Shown here piece after piece: positions 34,855-43,801 of a stretch of DNA of 64,000 nucleotides. The translations under genes and the position numbers were made by a program. Each line of letters starts with the position of its first letter. Within the stretch, counting starts at the first letter, position 1. The DNA is from Bacillus sp. FJAT-25509 (GTDB taxonomy: Bacteria > Bacillota > Bacilli > Bacillales > Bacillaceae_G). The DNA lies in NCBI RefSeq assembly GCF_001420605.1, contig NZ_LJIZ01000007.1:82724-146723 (forward strand), in the 5' to 3' direction. Below the pieces are notes generated by a model. It saw only the letters and a list, made by a program, of their open reading frames with translations. It was not told where the DNA came from and did no database searches.

Positions 34855-34896
34855 CAAAAAACCAGAAATATCCTCTACGACATTTCTGGTTTTTTG
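34855..34896. terminator. Orphan bidirectional hairpin (CCAGAAA family)
   Basis: CAAAAAACCAGAAAT pairs perfectly with ATTTCTGGTTTTTTG; T-run on both strands. It resembles the CCAGAAAAACCC hairpins found in the 43-53 kb region. Confidence 0.75.
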
Positions 34897-35175
34897 CTTG
34901 TTATTCTAAAGTAAATGAAGAGTTAATCGCAAATAAAACTAGCAAAACTGCAATTAAATCTCCAAGAATCGCAAATAAAATTAATAGTTACCTCTACCGG
35001 TTAAGGTATTATGATCTAAAACTTGTACAAAGGTAGATACTTTCAAAGGGAGAACTTGCAAAATATGCTCTATATTGAATAAATACTTGATAAAAAGTAA
35101 CTAAAAATGAAAAGAACTATTAAAATACCTCCCACTAGCGCTAGTGCATTCTATTTTATAATTACAATCAAAAAT

Positions 35176-35225
35176 AGGGCTTCTCGTGTCAGTTAATCTG
35201 ACCCATGAGATAGCCCTTTTCTTTA
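35176..35225. terminator. Orphan long hairpin before the germinant receptor operon
   Basis: AGGGCTTCTCGTGTCAG pairs with CTGACCCATGAGATAGCCCT with bulges; TTTTCTTTATTT follows on the plus strand. Confidence 0.7.
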
Positions 35226-35309
35226 TTTATAATCATTCAATTACTTAATCTGACCAATGAATATGTTTTTCTATTTTACAAACAATATACGATAGGAGGT
35301 GGAATATTA

Positions 35310-36770
35310 TTGAAAACGGAACAAACAATTACAATTTCTAAAGACATTAATCGTAATTTAGAAAAATTAAAAGAAGAGTTTTCAAATGTTTTTGATTTTA
35401 AAACAAGAAAGATTACTTTCAATAATAGACCACTATGTATTGCTTTTATCGATACAATCTCAAATAAAGAGATTATTAATGAAAAAATTATAAAGGTACT
35501 TTTAAATATAAAACATGGAAATATTATGACTGATCTTCCGGTTTCAACTATTTCTACAACTGATTGTTTTAACGAAATTAATGTTTCTCTTATTAATGGA
35601 AATACAATTATATTAGAGGATGGATCCAAGGAAGCCTATATAATAGATACTATTTTATTTGAAGTGAGATCAACTAGTGAACCTGTAAATGAAAAAGTCG
35701 TTTCGGGTGCTCACGACGGTTTTATTGAGAGCCTAAGTAAAAATGTAAATTATATAAGAAATAGAATTAGAAGTTCTCATTTTAAAACGGAAATTGTACA
35801 AATTGGTGATCCTGCTACAAATGTTGGCATTTTATATTTAGATAATATAGTAAATAAAGATATTCTACAAAATGTTAAAAATCGTATTCATTCAATTCAA
35901 CTTGAAAATAATTTAACATCAGGTAAACTGGAAGAATTTATCGAGGATAGTTCCTTCTCCCCTTTCCCACAATTATTAAAAACAGAACGTCCTGATCGAG
36001 TTATTTCAAATTTGTTTGACGGTAAAATTGCAGTAATCGTTGAAGGGAGTCCTACCGTTTCAATTATGCCAGCTACTTTTTTTATGTTTTTTCAAACTCC
36101 TGATGACTATAATGGGCGGGTTTTAGTTGGGTCTTTTTTAAGAATCATACGGCTATTTAGTTTTTTTCTTTGTATAACTTTACCTGCAGTATACATATCA
36201 GTTATTTCATTTGGTTATGAAATTCTCCCATATGAATTAGTTACTACTATTCAAAACAGCATCGAATTTGTACCATTTTCACCATTTGTCGAAGCGATCA
36301 TTATGCAATTGATATTGGAATTATTAAGAGAGGCATCCATCCGACTACCAAGCCCAATTGCTCAAACGATCGGCATTGTAGGAGGGCTCGTTATCGGAAC
36401 AGCTATTGTAGAGGCTAATTTAGTTTCAAATCCTATGACAGTAGTACTCGCCATCACAGCAGTTGCATCATTTGTTGTTCCTGTTCATGAAATGAGTTTT
36501 ACACTTCGATTATTAAGCTTTCCAATGATTATTTTGGCATCAATCTATGGATTTGTTGGTATTATATTCGGTTTAACGCTTATTTTTATTCATATTGTTA
36601 AACTAGAATCTTTTGGTTCTCCATACTTTTCACCTCTTGCACCAATTCGAATAAAGGATTTAAAGGATACCTTGATAAGAGTGCCAAATTGGAAAATGAA
36701 GACTCGACCGACAAATGCGCAACCCACTGATACGATTCAGTCCCAAGGAACGAAAGGGTGGAAAAAATGA
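35310..36770 (+). CDS. Spore germinant receptor subunit A (GerA family)
   Basis: 486 residues. The N-terminal half is soluble (about 1-270) and contains the conserved DPATNVGILYLDNIVNKD and the FPQLLKTERPDRVISNLFDGKIAVIVEGSP block. The C-terminal half has four to five membrane helices with EAIIMQLILELLREASIRLP, typical of the A subunits. TTG start with AGGAGGTG. First gene of an A-B-C operon with coupled, overlapping reading frames. The receptor sits in the spore inner membrane and senses nutrients. Which germinant is not predictable. Expression is expected in the forespore; no promoter was identified with confidence. Confidence 0.93.
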   Translation: MKTEQTITISKDINRNLEKLKEEFSNVFDFKTRKITFNNRPLCIAFIDTISNKEIINEKIIKVLLNIKHGNIMTDLPVSTISTTDCFNEINVSLINGNTIILEDGSKEAYIIDTILFEVRSTSEPVNEKVVSGAHDGFIESLSKNVNYIRNRIRSSHFKTEIVQIGDPATNVGILYLDNIVNKDILQNVKNRIHSIQLENNLTSGKLEEFIEDSSFSPFPQLLKTERPDRVISNLFDGKIAVIVEGSPTVSIMPATFFMFFQTPDDYNGRVLVGSFLRIIRLFSFFLCITLPAVYISVISFGYEILPYELVTTIQNSIEFVPFSPFVEAIIMQLILELLREASIRLPSPIAQTIGIVGGLVIGTAIVEANLVSNPMTVVLAITAVASFVVPVHEMSFTLRLLSFPMIILASIYGFVGIIFGLTLIFIHIVKLESFGSPYFSPLAPIRIKDLKDTLIRVPNWKMKTRPTNAQPTDTIQSQGTKGWKK

Positions 36771-37879
36771 TAATTAAGCAAAATGAGACCATTTCATCCT
36801 TTCAATTATTTTTTTATATGGTAATCGTCCAATTAAATGTTACAACATTAAGGCTACCAATGTATTTATATAAAGAAAGTGCTCATGATGGATGGATTTC
36901 TTTATTACTTTCTTGTTTCTATTCTGTTTGTACTATATTCCTATATTCATTTTTAATTAAGCGGTTTCCTAATTTAACAATTTTTGAAGTTTGTACGCTT
37001 TTTTTTGGAAAATGGATCGGTGGAATATTAAAAATTTGTTATATTTTATATTTTGTCTTTATTGCTTATTCAATTAATCAATCCTATCTATTTGTTTTTA
37101 GTAAGTGGGTTTTTCCAAACTCACCATTTTGGAGTATTTTACTCCTTTTATTGATAATTGGTATCTATTTAGGAAAAGAAAATATTCGAACGATGACTCG
37201 ATTTTTCCAATTATCTTTTTGGACATTTTTAATCATTTTCGTTTTTAGTATTGAAGCGTTTCAACAGGTGGAATGGAAATTTTTACTACCAGTTGCTCAA
37301 GTTAACTTTACCCATATAATGAAAGGAAGTTATACGTCTTATTATTTTCTACATGGTTTTGAGTGTCTTTTAGTTGTCTACCCATTTGTAAAAGGCCCTC
37401 ATAGAAAAATAATAAAAAGCTCTATTTTTTCTATATTATTTATTACAATGATTAATCTATTTACTGTCGTTTTATGTTTCGTATTCTTTAGTAAAAAAGA
37501 AATGGCGTTAATTCCAGAACCAACAATTTATTTATTTAAAACCTTAACTTTTTTCAAAGTACTAGAACGACTTGATTTACTATTTCTTTCATTGTGGTTT
37601 GTCGTAATTGCCTCTTCCTATGTTGCTTATTTAAATTTGGCTAATGTTGGCATTTCAAATTTGATAAATAGAAATAGAGTTACTACATTTTCTACTCTTG
37701 CAATTTGCTTGATTATCTTTCTAGTTAGTAATTTAGTACCTTCTTCAAATGGGTTTTTAGATATCTTAATAAAAATCTTATCTATTTCGAGTTTTATTTT
37801 TATACTATTGATTCCGGCGTTGATCTTATGTATTTCCCTACTCTTTAAGATTAAAAGTAAGGAAGTTAAAGTATCATGA
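36767..37879 (+). CDS. Spore germinant receptor subunit B (GerB family permease-like)
   Basis: 370 residues with ten membrane segments of the amino-acid/polyamine transporter type. It begins IIKQNETISSFQLFFYMVIVQL, and ends with short basic loops. The ATG at 36767 overlaps the subunit A stop (ATGA) and has AAAGGG eight bases upstream, so it is preferred over the GTG at 36758. The B subunit is thought to form the nutrient-binding channel of the Ger complex. Its stop overlaps the subunit C start by four bases. Confidence 0.92.
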   Translation: MIIKQNETISSFQLFFYMVIVQLNVTTLRLPMYLYKESAHDGWISLLLSCFYSVCTIFLYSFLIKRFPNLTIFEVCTLFFGKWIGGILKICYILYFVFIAYSINQSYLFVFSKWVFPNSPFWSILLLLLIIGIYLGKENIRTMTRFFQLSFWTFLIIFVFSIEAFQQVEWKFLLPVAQVNFTHIMKGSYTSYYFLHGFECLLVVYPFVKGPHRKIIKSSIFSILFITMINLFTVVLCFVFFSKKEMALIPEPTIYLFKTLTFFKVLERLDLLFLSLWFVVIASSYVAYLNLANVGISNLINRNRVTTFSTLAICLIIFLVSNLVPSSNGFLDILIKILSISSFIFILLIPALILCISLLFKIKSKEVKVS

Positions 37880-38970
37880 AAAAATATCATTACATTGTTT
37901 ATTTATTAATCTTCTTTTTAACAGGCTGCTGGGATCAACACTCCTTGAAGGACTCTGCATTAGTACTAAGTATTGCATATGACCAACTTCCTAATGACAA
38001 TATTAAGGGAACTGCAAGCGTCAGTGCTAATATTGTAAAAGGTGACCAAACCGAGGCCACTAATTATATTGTTAATGATCAAGGCGCAAGTATAAGAGAT
38101 GTACGTAACAATATTGATTACCAAATTCCTGGTAGTTTTTCACCCAACAAATTGCTAGTGATGCTATTAGGTGAAAACCTCGCAAAAAACAATTTGTATC
38201 CTTATTTTGATACCTTTTTCCGATTTATTAGAAACCCACTAACTTCACGAGTAGCAATCGTAAAAGGACAGGCCTCTAGTATTATTGAAATGAAAACTTA
38301 TAAAGATATTTCTATCAGTGAGTCACTTTCAGAAATGCTTGAGGCAGCTGAAAATATTTCTGTAATTCCAAAAGAGACACAAGAAACTATTTACAAAAAA
38401 ATGGACGATCCAGGTAGGGATTTAGTCGTCCCTTATTTAGAAAAAATAGATGATGAAACAATAAAAATTAAAGGTGTGGCACTTTTAGAAAACAATCGTT
38501 TTACCGGAAAAGTCCTAAATAATAAACAGTCAAAATTATTGTTATTACTGCAAGACAAAAAAAGTAATACGATGAGTTTGACGGAACCATTAGGGAGCAA
38601 TAATGAGATTGTTTCTTTTAAAGTAAAAAGTATAAAAAGAAACCTACAAATTAAAAATGAAAAGCAACCTAAAGTAAAGATCGATTTAAAAATAAAGATC
38701 GATTTAATCGAGTATACTGGCGAAGATCTAGCTAGTAATATCAAGAAAAGGGAAATAGAAAACAAAATTGCTAAAAATATCGAAAACGAGCTAAAAGAAG
38801 TAATTAGCATTCTTCAAGAAACAAATTGTGATGCATTAGGAATAGGTAGATCTTTAATGGCCTATCATCCTGATACTTGGAAGAAGTTAAATTGGGAAAA
38901 GGACTATTCAAAAGTTCCCTTTAAGGTCAATACAAAAGTGACTATGTATACAAGTGGAATTATTTTATGA
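37876..38970 (+). CDS. Spore germinant receptor subunit C (GerC lipoprotein)
   Basis: 364 residues. Type II signal peptide with lipobox FLTGC (Cys18) followed by WDQ, the GerC hallmark. The soluble part keeps the three-domain GerC pattern, including FSPNKLLVMLLGENLAKN and the C-terminal EVISILQETNCDALGIGRSLMAYHP. Start overlaps the B subunit stop. The operon terminator that followed was AAAAGCCC-TTTAT-CGGGCTTTT and is now split by an IS element inserted in its loop, so transcripts may run into the transposase gene. Confidence 0.93.
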   Translation: MKKYHYIVYLLIFFLTGCWDQHSLKDSALVLSIAYDQLPNDNIKGTASVSANIVKGDQTEATNYIVNDQGASIRDVRNNIDYQIPGSFSPNKLLVMLLGENLAKNNLYPYFDTFFRFIRNPLTSRVAIVKGQASSIIEMKTYKDISISESLSEMLEAAENISVIPKETQETIYKKMDDPGRDLVVPYLEKIDDETIKIKGVALLENNRFTGKVLNNKQSKLLLLLQDKKSNTMSLTEPLGSNNEIVSFKVKSIKRNLQIKNEKQPKVKIDLKIKIDLIEYTGEDLASNIKKREIENKIAKNIENELKEVISILQETNCDALGIGRSLMAYHPDTWKKLNWEKDYSKVPFKVNTKVTMYTSGIIL

Positions 38971-39032
38971 CAGTTAAAACTAGTAAAGTTTAGCAATCAT
39001 TTATTACATTATAAAACCAGAAAAGCCCTTTA

Positions 39033-40341
39033 TGATATTATCCCCTTATAGTAGACACACAAAAAAGACCATCCGATAATAAGGATAGGTAGTCTACTAT
39101 TGGGGGATTTTATTTTGTCTAAAATTAATCGTACATCTAAAAAATATTCTGAGGATTTTAAACTTAGAGCCGTAAAACTATATCTTGAAGGAGATAAAAG
39201 TTATAAAACAGTTGCCCTTGAAGTTGGAATGCCTAGTCCTTCTCCACTTAAAGATTGGGTAAATCGATACAGAGAAGGTAGATCTTTTGAAGATAAACGG
39301 GGTAAACATACAAACCATCGTTTTAATGGGTTTCAAAGAACAAAATTTGTAAGTATTGAGGAAGAAAGAGATTATCTGAAAGCACAGGTAGCCTTTCTAA
39401 AAAAGCGATATCAAAATCTAAATCAAGGAGGGAAAACTCCGAAAGAAAGTAGATTCGAAATTATTGAAGAGATGAAAGATAAATATCCTATCACTATGCT
39501 TGTTAAAATCGCTGAAGTATCAAGGTCTGGTTTCTATAAATGGAGAAAATCAGCCGAGAATCAACAATCCAATAAAATTAAAGAAGAAGCTGTAAAATCA
39601 CACATTCACGCGATTCATTCAATACGTCCGTATTATGGCTATCCACGAATAACTGACCGTTTGAGAGAAGAAGGTTTAGTTGTAAACCATAAAAAAGTAT
39701 ATAGATTAATGAAGGAACTAGATATCAAATCAGTCATTCGAAAGAAAAGAAAATATTTCGGGAGAGATGAATCGAATGTTTATCCTAATCTCTTAAATCG
39801 CCAGTTTAAAACACAAATGCCAAATATTGCTTTTGGGACAGATATTACTTTTATCAAAGTAGGAAACAAGTTTTATTACCTTTCAGTTATTCAGGATCTT
39901 TATAATAATGAAGTTGTATCTTGGAAGTGTTCAGATCGAAATGATATTAAATTAGTCATCGAAACAGTTAGTGATTTATGTAAAAAAAGAAACGTGCATG
40001 GAAGTATCCTGCATTCAGATCAGGGATTCCAGTACACGTCTACAAAATACAGCCAGTTCTTAGAAAAGAATAATATGTTAGGCAGCCACTCTCGCAAAGG
40101 AAACTGTCTAGACAACGCTTGCGTTGAATCATTCTTCTCACACTTCAAATGTGAAATGGTGTATCTATCTAATTTTAATTCAGAACAGGAACTTATTCAA
40201 GCGATTGAAGAGTATATCCACTTCTATAATAATGAACGGTCACAAAAACGACTCAACCGTTGTTCCCCTGTAAAATACAGGTTAACAACGGCTGCTTAGT
40301 CGGTCTTATTTAAATGTGTCTACTTGACAGGGGTAAGTCCA
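39033..40341 (+). mobile_element. IS3-family insertion sequence (1309 bp) in the gerC terminator
   Basis: The left end begins TGATATTATCCCC and the right end, reversed, TGGACTTACCCCT; both continue into GTAGACACA and, further in, AAGACC. The element is flanked by a 4-bp direct repeat TTTA (39029-39032 and 40342-40345). Removing element and one TTTA restores a perfect terminator hairpin AAAAGCCC/GGGCTTTT after the germination operon. The ends and one intact transposase gene suggest a recent, possibly active copy. Confidence 0.85.
39100..40299 (+). CDS. IS3-family transposase (single reading frame)
   Basis: 399 residues. The N-terminal part is the OrfA-type helix-turn-helix (FKLRAVKLYLEGDKSYKTVA), followed by a coiled coil (SIEEERDYLKAQVAFLKKRY). 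The C-terminal part is an rve integrase core with the DDE residues in FGTDITFI, HSDQGFQYTS and NACVESFFSHFK. Most IS3 elements split these parts into two frames joined by -1 frameshifting. Here they are continuous, although an A6G slippery-like run lies at the junction. Start is TTG at 39100 or 39115. It lies wholly inside the IS ends. Confidence 0.93.
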   Translation: MGDFILSKINRTSKKYSEDFKLRAVKLYLEGDKSYKTVALEVGMPSPSPLKDWVNRYREGRSFEDKRGKHTNHRFNGFQRTKFVSIEEERDYLKAQVAFLKKRYQNLNQGGKTPKESRFEIIEEMKDKYPITMLVKIAEVSRSGFYKWRKSAENQQSNKIKEEAVKSHIHAIHSIRPYYGYPRITDRLREEGLVVNHKKVYRLMKELDIKSVIRKKRKYFGRDESNVYPNLLNRQFKTQMPNIAFGTDITFIKVGNKFYYLSVIQDLYNNEVVSWKCSDRNDIKLVIETVSDLCKKRNVHGSILHSDQGFQYTSTKYSQFLEKNNMLGSHSRKGNCLDNACVESFFSHFKCEMVYLSNFNSEQELIQAIEEYIHFYNNERSQKRLNRCSPVKYRLTTAA

Positions 40342-40410
40342 TTTATCGGGCTTTTTTTGTTTTGCTTATTTCTATTCGTAATTTGTGTCAGTTTCCAAAT
40401 GTGATTAGCT

Positions 40411-40845
40411 TTATTTTAACTTTCCTATTGATAGGTTAACACGATAATTTCCATACTTTAATAGTCTTTCTAGAAATGTATCCAATTCTTCATTCGAAGC
40501 AAAATGAGTTTTTAATAAATAACATCCTTCACCACTTGTACGATGTACTTCAGAAACTGCTTCTTCTTCTTGAAAGAACATCTTAAACTCTTGATGATTA
40601 GCTGTTTTTACGAACACAGTAACAAATGCAGTCACTATTTGTCCTAATTTGATTCGGTTTATTGCGATTGTATATTGCTCAATTATTCCTAAATCCTCTA
40701 GTCTTCGAATTCGATTTCCTACAGCCTGCCCTGTCATATGTATTTTTTGACCGAGTTCTTTCCATTGAATTCTTGAGTTTCCTCCTAATAATTTCAGTAT
40801 CTCAAAATCTGTTTGATCAATGATATAAATCAATCCTTTCATCAT
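40411..40845 (-). CDS. Lrp/AsnC-family regulator
   Basis: 144 residues. N-terminal helix-turn-helix (QTDFEILKLLGGNSRIQWKE to GQAVGNRIRRLEDLGII) and a C-terminal ferredoxin-like ligand domain (FVTVFVKTANHQEF). It is divergent from the carbonic anhydrase/cyanase pair with a 146-bp shared upstream region, so control of that operon is plausible. No operator was identified. The ligand is unknown. Confidence 0.9.
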   Translation of the reverse strand: MMKGLIYIIDQTDFEILKLLGGNSRIQWKELGQKIHMTGQAVGNRIRRLEDLGIIEQYTIAINRIKLGQIVTAFVTVFVKTANHQEFKMFFQEEEAVSEVHRTSGEGCYLLKTHFASNEELDTFLERLLKYGNYRVNLSIGKLK

Positions 40846-40991
40846 GAAAGTAGAAAGCCAGATAGTGTTTCGCCAACTTATTCTGCTTATCGATACAATT
40901 CACTATACTTAATTTATCCTCTTATATCACTTTACTTATAACATAGTGGATTCAACAAAGAAATACTCTTAATGTAAAGGTGGTTAAAAAT

Positions 40992-41573
40992 ATGTTATTA
41001 CAAGAAATTTTAGCGTACAATGAACAATTTGTACAAAACAAGGAATACCTTCCTTATGAAGCAACAAAGATACCTCAAAAACGTATGGTTGTTGTCTCTT
41101 GCATGGATGCTCGTTTAATCGAGCTGCTTCCAAAAGCTTTAGATTTACACAATGGTGATGCAAAAATCATCAAAAATGCAGGTGGTACGATTACAGATGC
41201 CTTCGGTAGTATCATGCGAAGTGTTGTAACAGCTGTATATGAATTGAATGCAGAAGAAATTTATATTATTGGACATCATGCATGTGGAATGAGCCAAAGT
41301 AATCCAAAAGGAACACTTCAAAAAATATTGGATCGTGGAGTATCTTCACCAGAAATTTTCTCAGCCATCGAATATGCTGGAATTGACCTTGAAAAGTGGT
41401 TATTTGGATTTGATCATGTCAACGATTCAATTCAAGCTAATATTGATTTAGTAAGAAATCATCCATTTATACCAAAAGATATTCCTGTCCATGGTTTAGC
41501 TATTGATCCCCACACAGGTAAATTAGATTTATTAGTTGATGGATATAAAACATTAAATGAAGTGAAAAATTAA
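40992..41573 (+). CDS. Beta-carbonic anhydrase (YtiB-like)
   Basis: 193 residues. Zinc ligands are probably Cys37 (SCMDARL, with Asp39 and Arg41 as the usual dyad) and His95/Cys98 in GHHACGM. It interconverts CO2 and bicarbonate. ATG at 40992 with AAAGGTGG eight bases upstream; the GTG at 40980 overlaps that site. The cyanase gene follows 34 bp later. Cyanase consumes bicarbonate, so this enzyme would regenerate it, as CynT does in Escherichia coli, although its closest sequence relatives are YtiB-type. Confidence 0.9.
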   Translation: MLLQEILAYNEQFVQNKEYLPYEATKIPQKRMVVVSCMDARLIELLPKALDLHNGDAKIIKNAGGTITDAFGSIMRSVVTAVYELNAEEIYIIGHHACGMSQSNPKGTLQKILDRGVSSPEIFSAIEYAGIDLEKWLFGFDHVNDSIQANIDLVRNHPFIPKDIPVHGLAIDPHTGKLDLLVDGYKTLNEVKN

Positions 41574-41607
41574 TTATTATTACTTAAATGGAAGGAAGTT
41601 AATAGAT

Positions 41608-42051
41608 ATGAATAGAAAAGAAGCTACGCAAAAAATTATAGAAGCAAAAATTGCAAAAGGTTTAACATGGGAAGAAATTTCAAAAGTAAGTGAGAACTCT
41701 GAGTCTTGGGTTGTAACAGCATTATTAGGACAAGCTACAATGACCCGTCCAGAAGCAGAAAAAATGGCTGAATTATTAGGGTTAAATGAAGAAGTAGTTC
41801 AAGCCTTAACGATTATTCCACATAGAGGTGATGCAATGCAAATGCCTCCTACTGACCCAATCTTATATCGTTTATATGAAATGTTATTAGTGTACGGACC
41901 AACTATTAAAGAATTAATTCAAGAAAAAGTTGGTGAAGGTATTATGAGTGCAATTGATTTCGAACTAGGTGTGGAGAAAAAAGAAGATCCAAATGGTGAC
42001 CGTGTAATCCTAACACTTAATGGTAAATTCTTACCTTATCGTAAATGGTAA
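41608..42051 (+). CDS. cynS: Cyanate hydratase (cyanase)
   Basis: 147 residues, full length. It decomposes cyanate with bicarbonate to ammonia and CO2. The N-terminal HTH-like domain (TWEEISKVSENSESWVVTALLGQ) and the C-terminal catalytic domain are present. Active-site residues by motif are Arg88 and Glu91 (LYRLYEML) and Ser114 (IMSAIDF). The enzyme works as a decamer in the cytoplasm. GGAAGG ribosome site, likely co-transcribed with the carbonic anhydrase gene, and followed by a strong terminator. No dedicated cyanate transporter is in the operon. Confidence 0.96.
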   Translation: MNRKEATQKIIEAKIAKGLTWEEISKVSENSESWVVTALLGQATMTRPEAEKMAELLGLNEEVVQALTIIPHRGDAMQMPPTDPILYRLYEMLLVYGPTIKELIQEKVGEGIMSAIDFELGVEKKEDPNGDRVILTLNGKFLPYRKW

Positions 42052-42106
42052 ATAATAAAAAAATATTTCTATTAAATTAAAATAAATTTACACTATATAA
42101 ACCTTA

Positions 42107-42152
42107 GAAATCCATCTTTTTAATCTACCACTATAGAAAAGATGGATTTTTT
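42107..42152 (+). terminator. Terminator of the cyanase operon
   Basis: GAAATCCATCTTTT pairs with AAAAGATGGATTTTTT. Confidence 0.9.
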
Positions 42153-42186
42153 CTATAAGGTTCTTTTTTAAGCAGGGGAGATTAAT

Positions 42187-43467
42187 ATGAATAATAAATA
42201 TGTTAATACTAGTTTTAGTATCTTACAGTGGTTTGTGTTTCTATTAGCAAATGCAATTGCATTGCCAATCATTATTGGAGGCATATTCCATTTATCAATT
42301 GATGAAATTTCAACTTTAATGCAGCGAACTTTTTTAGTTGTGGGAGTAAGTTCTTTTTTACAAGCATGGTTAGGGCATCGCTATCCCATTGCGGATGGCC
42401 CAGCCGGTTCATGGGTAAGTATATTTGTCATATTGGGACAAGTAGCTATGCATCAGGGACAAAGTGCAAAAGATGTACTCCGACTTTTAGAAGGTGGATT
42501 AATTATTGCAGGTCTATTACTTTTCGTCCTTGGGATAACAGGACTTGTGCATCGAATTCTACGTTTATTTACCCCTTTGGTTACAGGAACTTTTCTTTTA
42601 ATCTTAGCTCTTCAGCTTAGTGGAGTGTTACTAAAAGGAATGATGGGGTTACAAGGAACAGTAACTCATCCTAATTATACATTAGCTACTATTGCACTCT
42701 TTGTTTTTGCCCTTATTACTTTCTTATCAATTAAGGGGAAAGGATGGATGAAAAGTTACGCTGTGTTACTTGGAATTTCAGTTGGTTGGCTTTTGTATGC
42801 TGTATTTGGAAAACCGTCCCATCTTCCTTCTGATTCACCTTTAGTTAAGTTCCCTGATGTATTTGCTTGGGGCATGCCTAAGTTAGATACTGGGATAACC
42901 ATAACTGTAACTTTATTTACATTCCTATTAGTTGCAAACACAATTGCTGCAATTTCGGCTGTAAAACAAGTGTCTCCGCTATCTAAAGAAAATGAAAGAC
43001 AAACTTTGAACCGTGGTATATGGGTCGGAGGTATATCTCATGTTTTCACGTCGTTGTTCTCTACAATTGGCGTTGTACCATTACCTGCATCAGCAGGATT
43101 TATTCAACTAACAGGACAAAAAAAAGTGAAGCCGTTCCTTATAGCAAATCTCATATTAGCTGGAATTTCTTTTATTCCCTCTTTTGTAGGCTTTATATCC
43201 TTGCTACCAGGTCCTATTGCAAATGCCGCGCTTTTAGCAACCTTTGTCCAAATGATCGGAATTTCATTTCAATCGATTTTACGTGAAGAATTAAACCAAC
43301 GTCGATTAACGATATTAGGAATTTCATTATTAATTAGTTTGGGAATAATGTTTCTTCCAGAAAGTGCATTTAGCGGAATACCATCTACCTTCAAATATGT
43401 TTTAAGTAATGGATTACTCGTAGGTACCATGATTGTTATTCTACTGGAACAATTTTGGAAAGAATGA
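42187..43467 (+). CDS. NCS2-family purine/pyrimidine permease
   Basis: 426 residues, about twelve to fourteen membrane segments. The N-terminal FSILQWFVFLLANAIALPI and YPIADGPAGSWVSIF are characteristic, and FVQMIGISFQSILR lies near the end. It is expected to take up a nucleobase (uracil, xanthine or similar) with protons. It resembles the YwdJ-type branch of Bacillus more than UraA or PbuX. It has its own leader after the cyanase terminator, so it is a separate unit. Confidence 0.87.
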   Translation: MNNKYVNTSFSILQWFVFLLANAIALPIIIGGIFHLSIDEISTLMQRTFLVVGVSSFLQAWLGHRYPIADGPAGSWVSIFVILGQVAMHQGQSAKDVLRLLEGGLIIAGLLLFVLGITGLVHRILRLFTPLVTGTFLLILALQLSGVLLKGMMGLQGTVTHPNYTLATIALFVFALITFLSIKGKGWMKSYAVLLGISVGWLLYAVFGKPSHLPSDSPLVKFPDVFAWGMPKLDTGITITVTLFTFLLVANTIAAISAVKQVSPLSKENERQTLNRGIWVGGISHVFTSLFSTIGVVPLPASAGFIQLTGQKKVKPFLIANLILAGISFIPSFVGFISLLPGPIANAALLATFVQMIGISFQSILREELNQRRLTILGISLLISLGIMFLPESAFSGIPSTFKYVLSNGLLVGTMIVILLEQFWKE

Positions 43468-43478
43468 TTCTTGATAAC

Positions 43479-43518
43479 AAAAAACAGAAAAACCCTATAA
43501 GGGGCTTTTCTGTTTTTC
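43479..43518 (+). terminator. Terminator of the permease gene (repeat-family hairpin)
   Basis: AAAACAGAAAAACCCT and AGGGGCTTTTCTGTTTT form an imperfect stem. The same sequence occurs at 46776-46814 and, degenerate, at 44028-44058. Confidence 0.8.
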
Positions 43519-43627
43519 ACTTGATTAGTTGTATAAAAATCCTATAGGCCAAGAAAAATAAGGATAAAAAAAAGCATTCTTCCCGATTTTTCGTTGGTAT
43601 GCTTACTTTATTGTAAAATTATATTTA

Positions 43628-43801
43628 TTAGTGCTTTAACATATATCCCCAAAGTAATAATGGTGTAATAAGAAAAGTGTAAAGTACTATTTGTAAAATA
43701 ATTATTGGTTTTATTTCTTTAAAATCACTTATCCAAAACTTAGAAACTATTGCATATAATACTAATTCTATTACCGGTCCAAATACAATTAACCATTTCA
43801 T
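43628..43801 (-). CDS. Small two-helix membrane protein (57 aa)
   Basis: A 57-residue frame starting MKWLIVFGPVIELVLYAIVS and ending LLLWGYMLKH. It has two clear membrane helices separated by a short polar turn (KFWISDFKEIKP). GGAG lies 11 bases before the ATG. On the minus strand a hairpin with a long T-run (43573-43614) follows the stop. Function unknown; below usual ORF cut-offs. Confidence 0.5.
   Translation of the reverse strand: MKWLIVFGPVIELVLYAIVSKFWISDFKEIKPIIILQIVLYTFLITPLLLWGYMLKH

Larger units (their letters stand above)
34727..35309. other. Gene-free interval with two orphan hairpins
   Basis: 580 bp between the protease start and the germinant receptor operon. Two terminator-like hairpins and a perfect palindrome (CACTAGCGCTAGTG, 35133-35146) are present, but no credible ORF. 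The hairpins may be relics of a lost gene or the ends of an undetected transcript. Confidence 0.7.
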
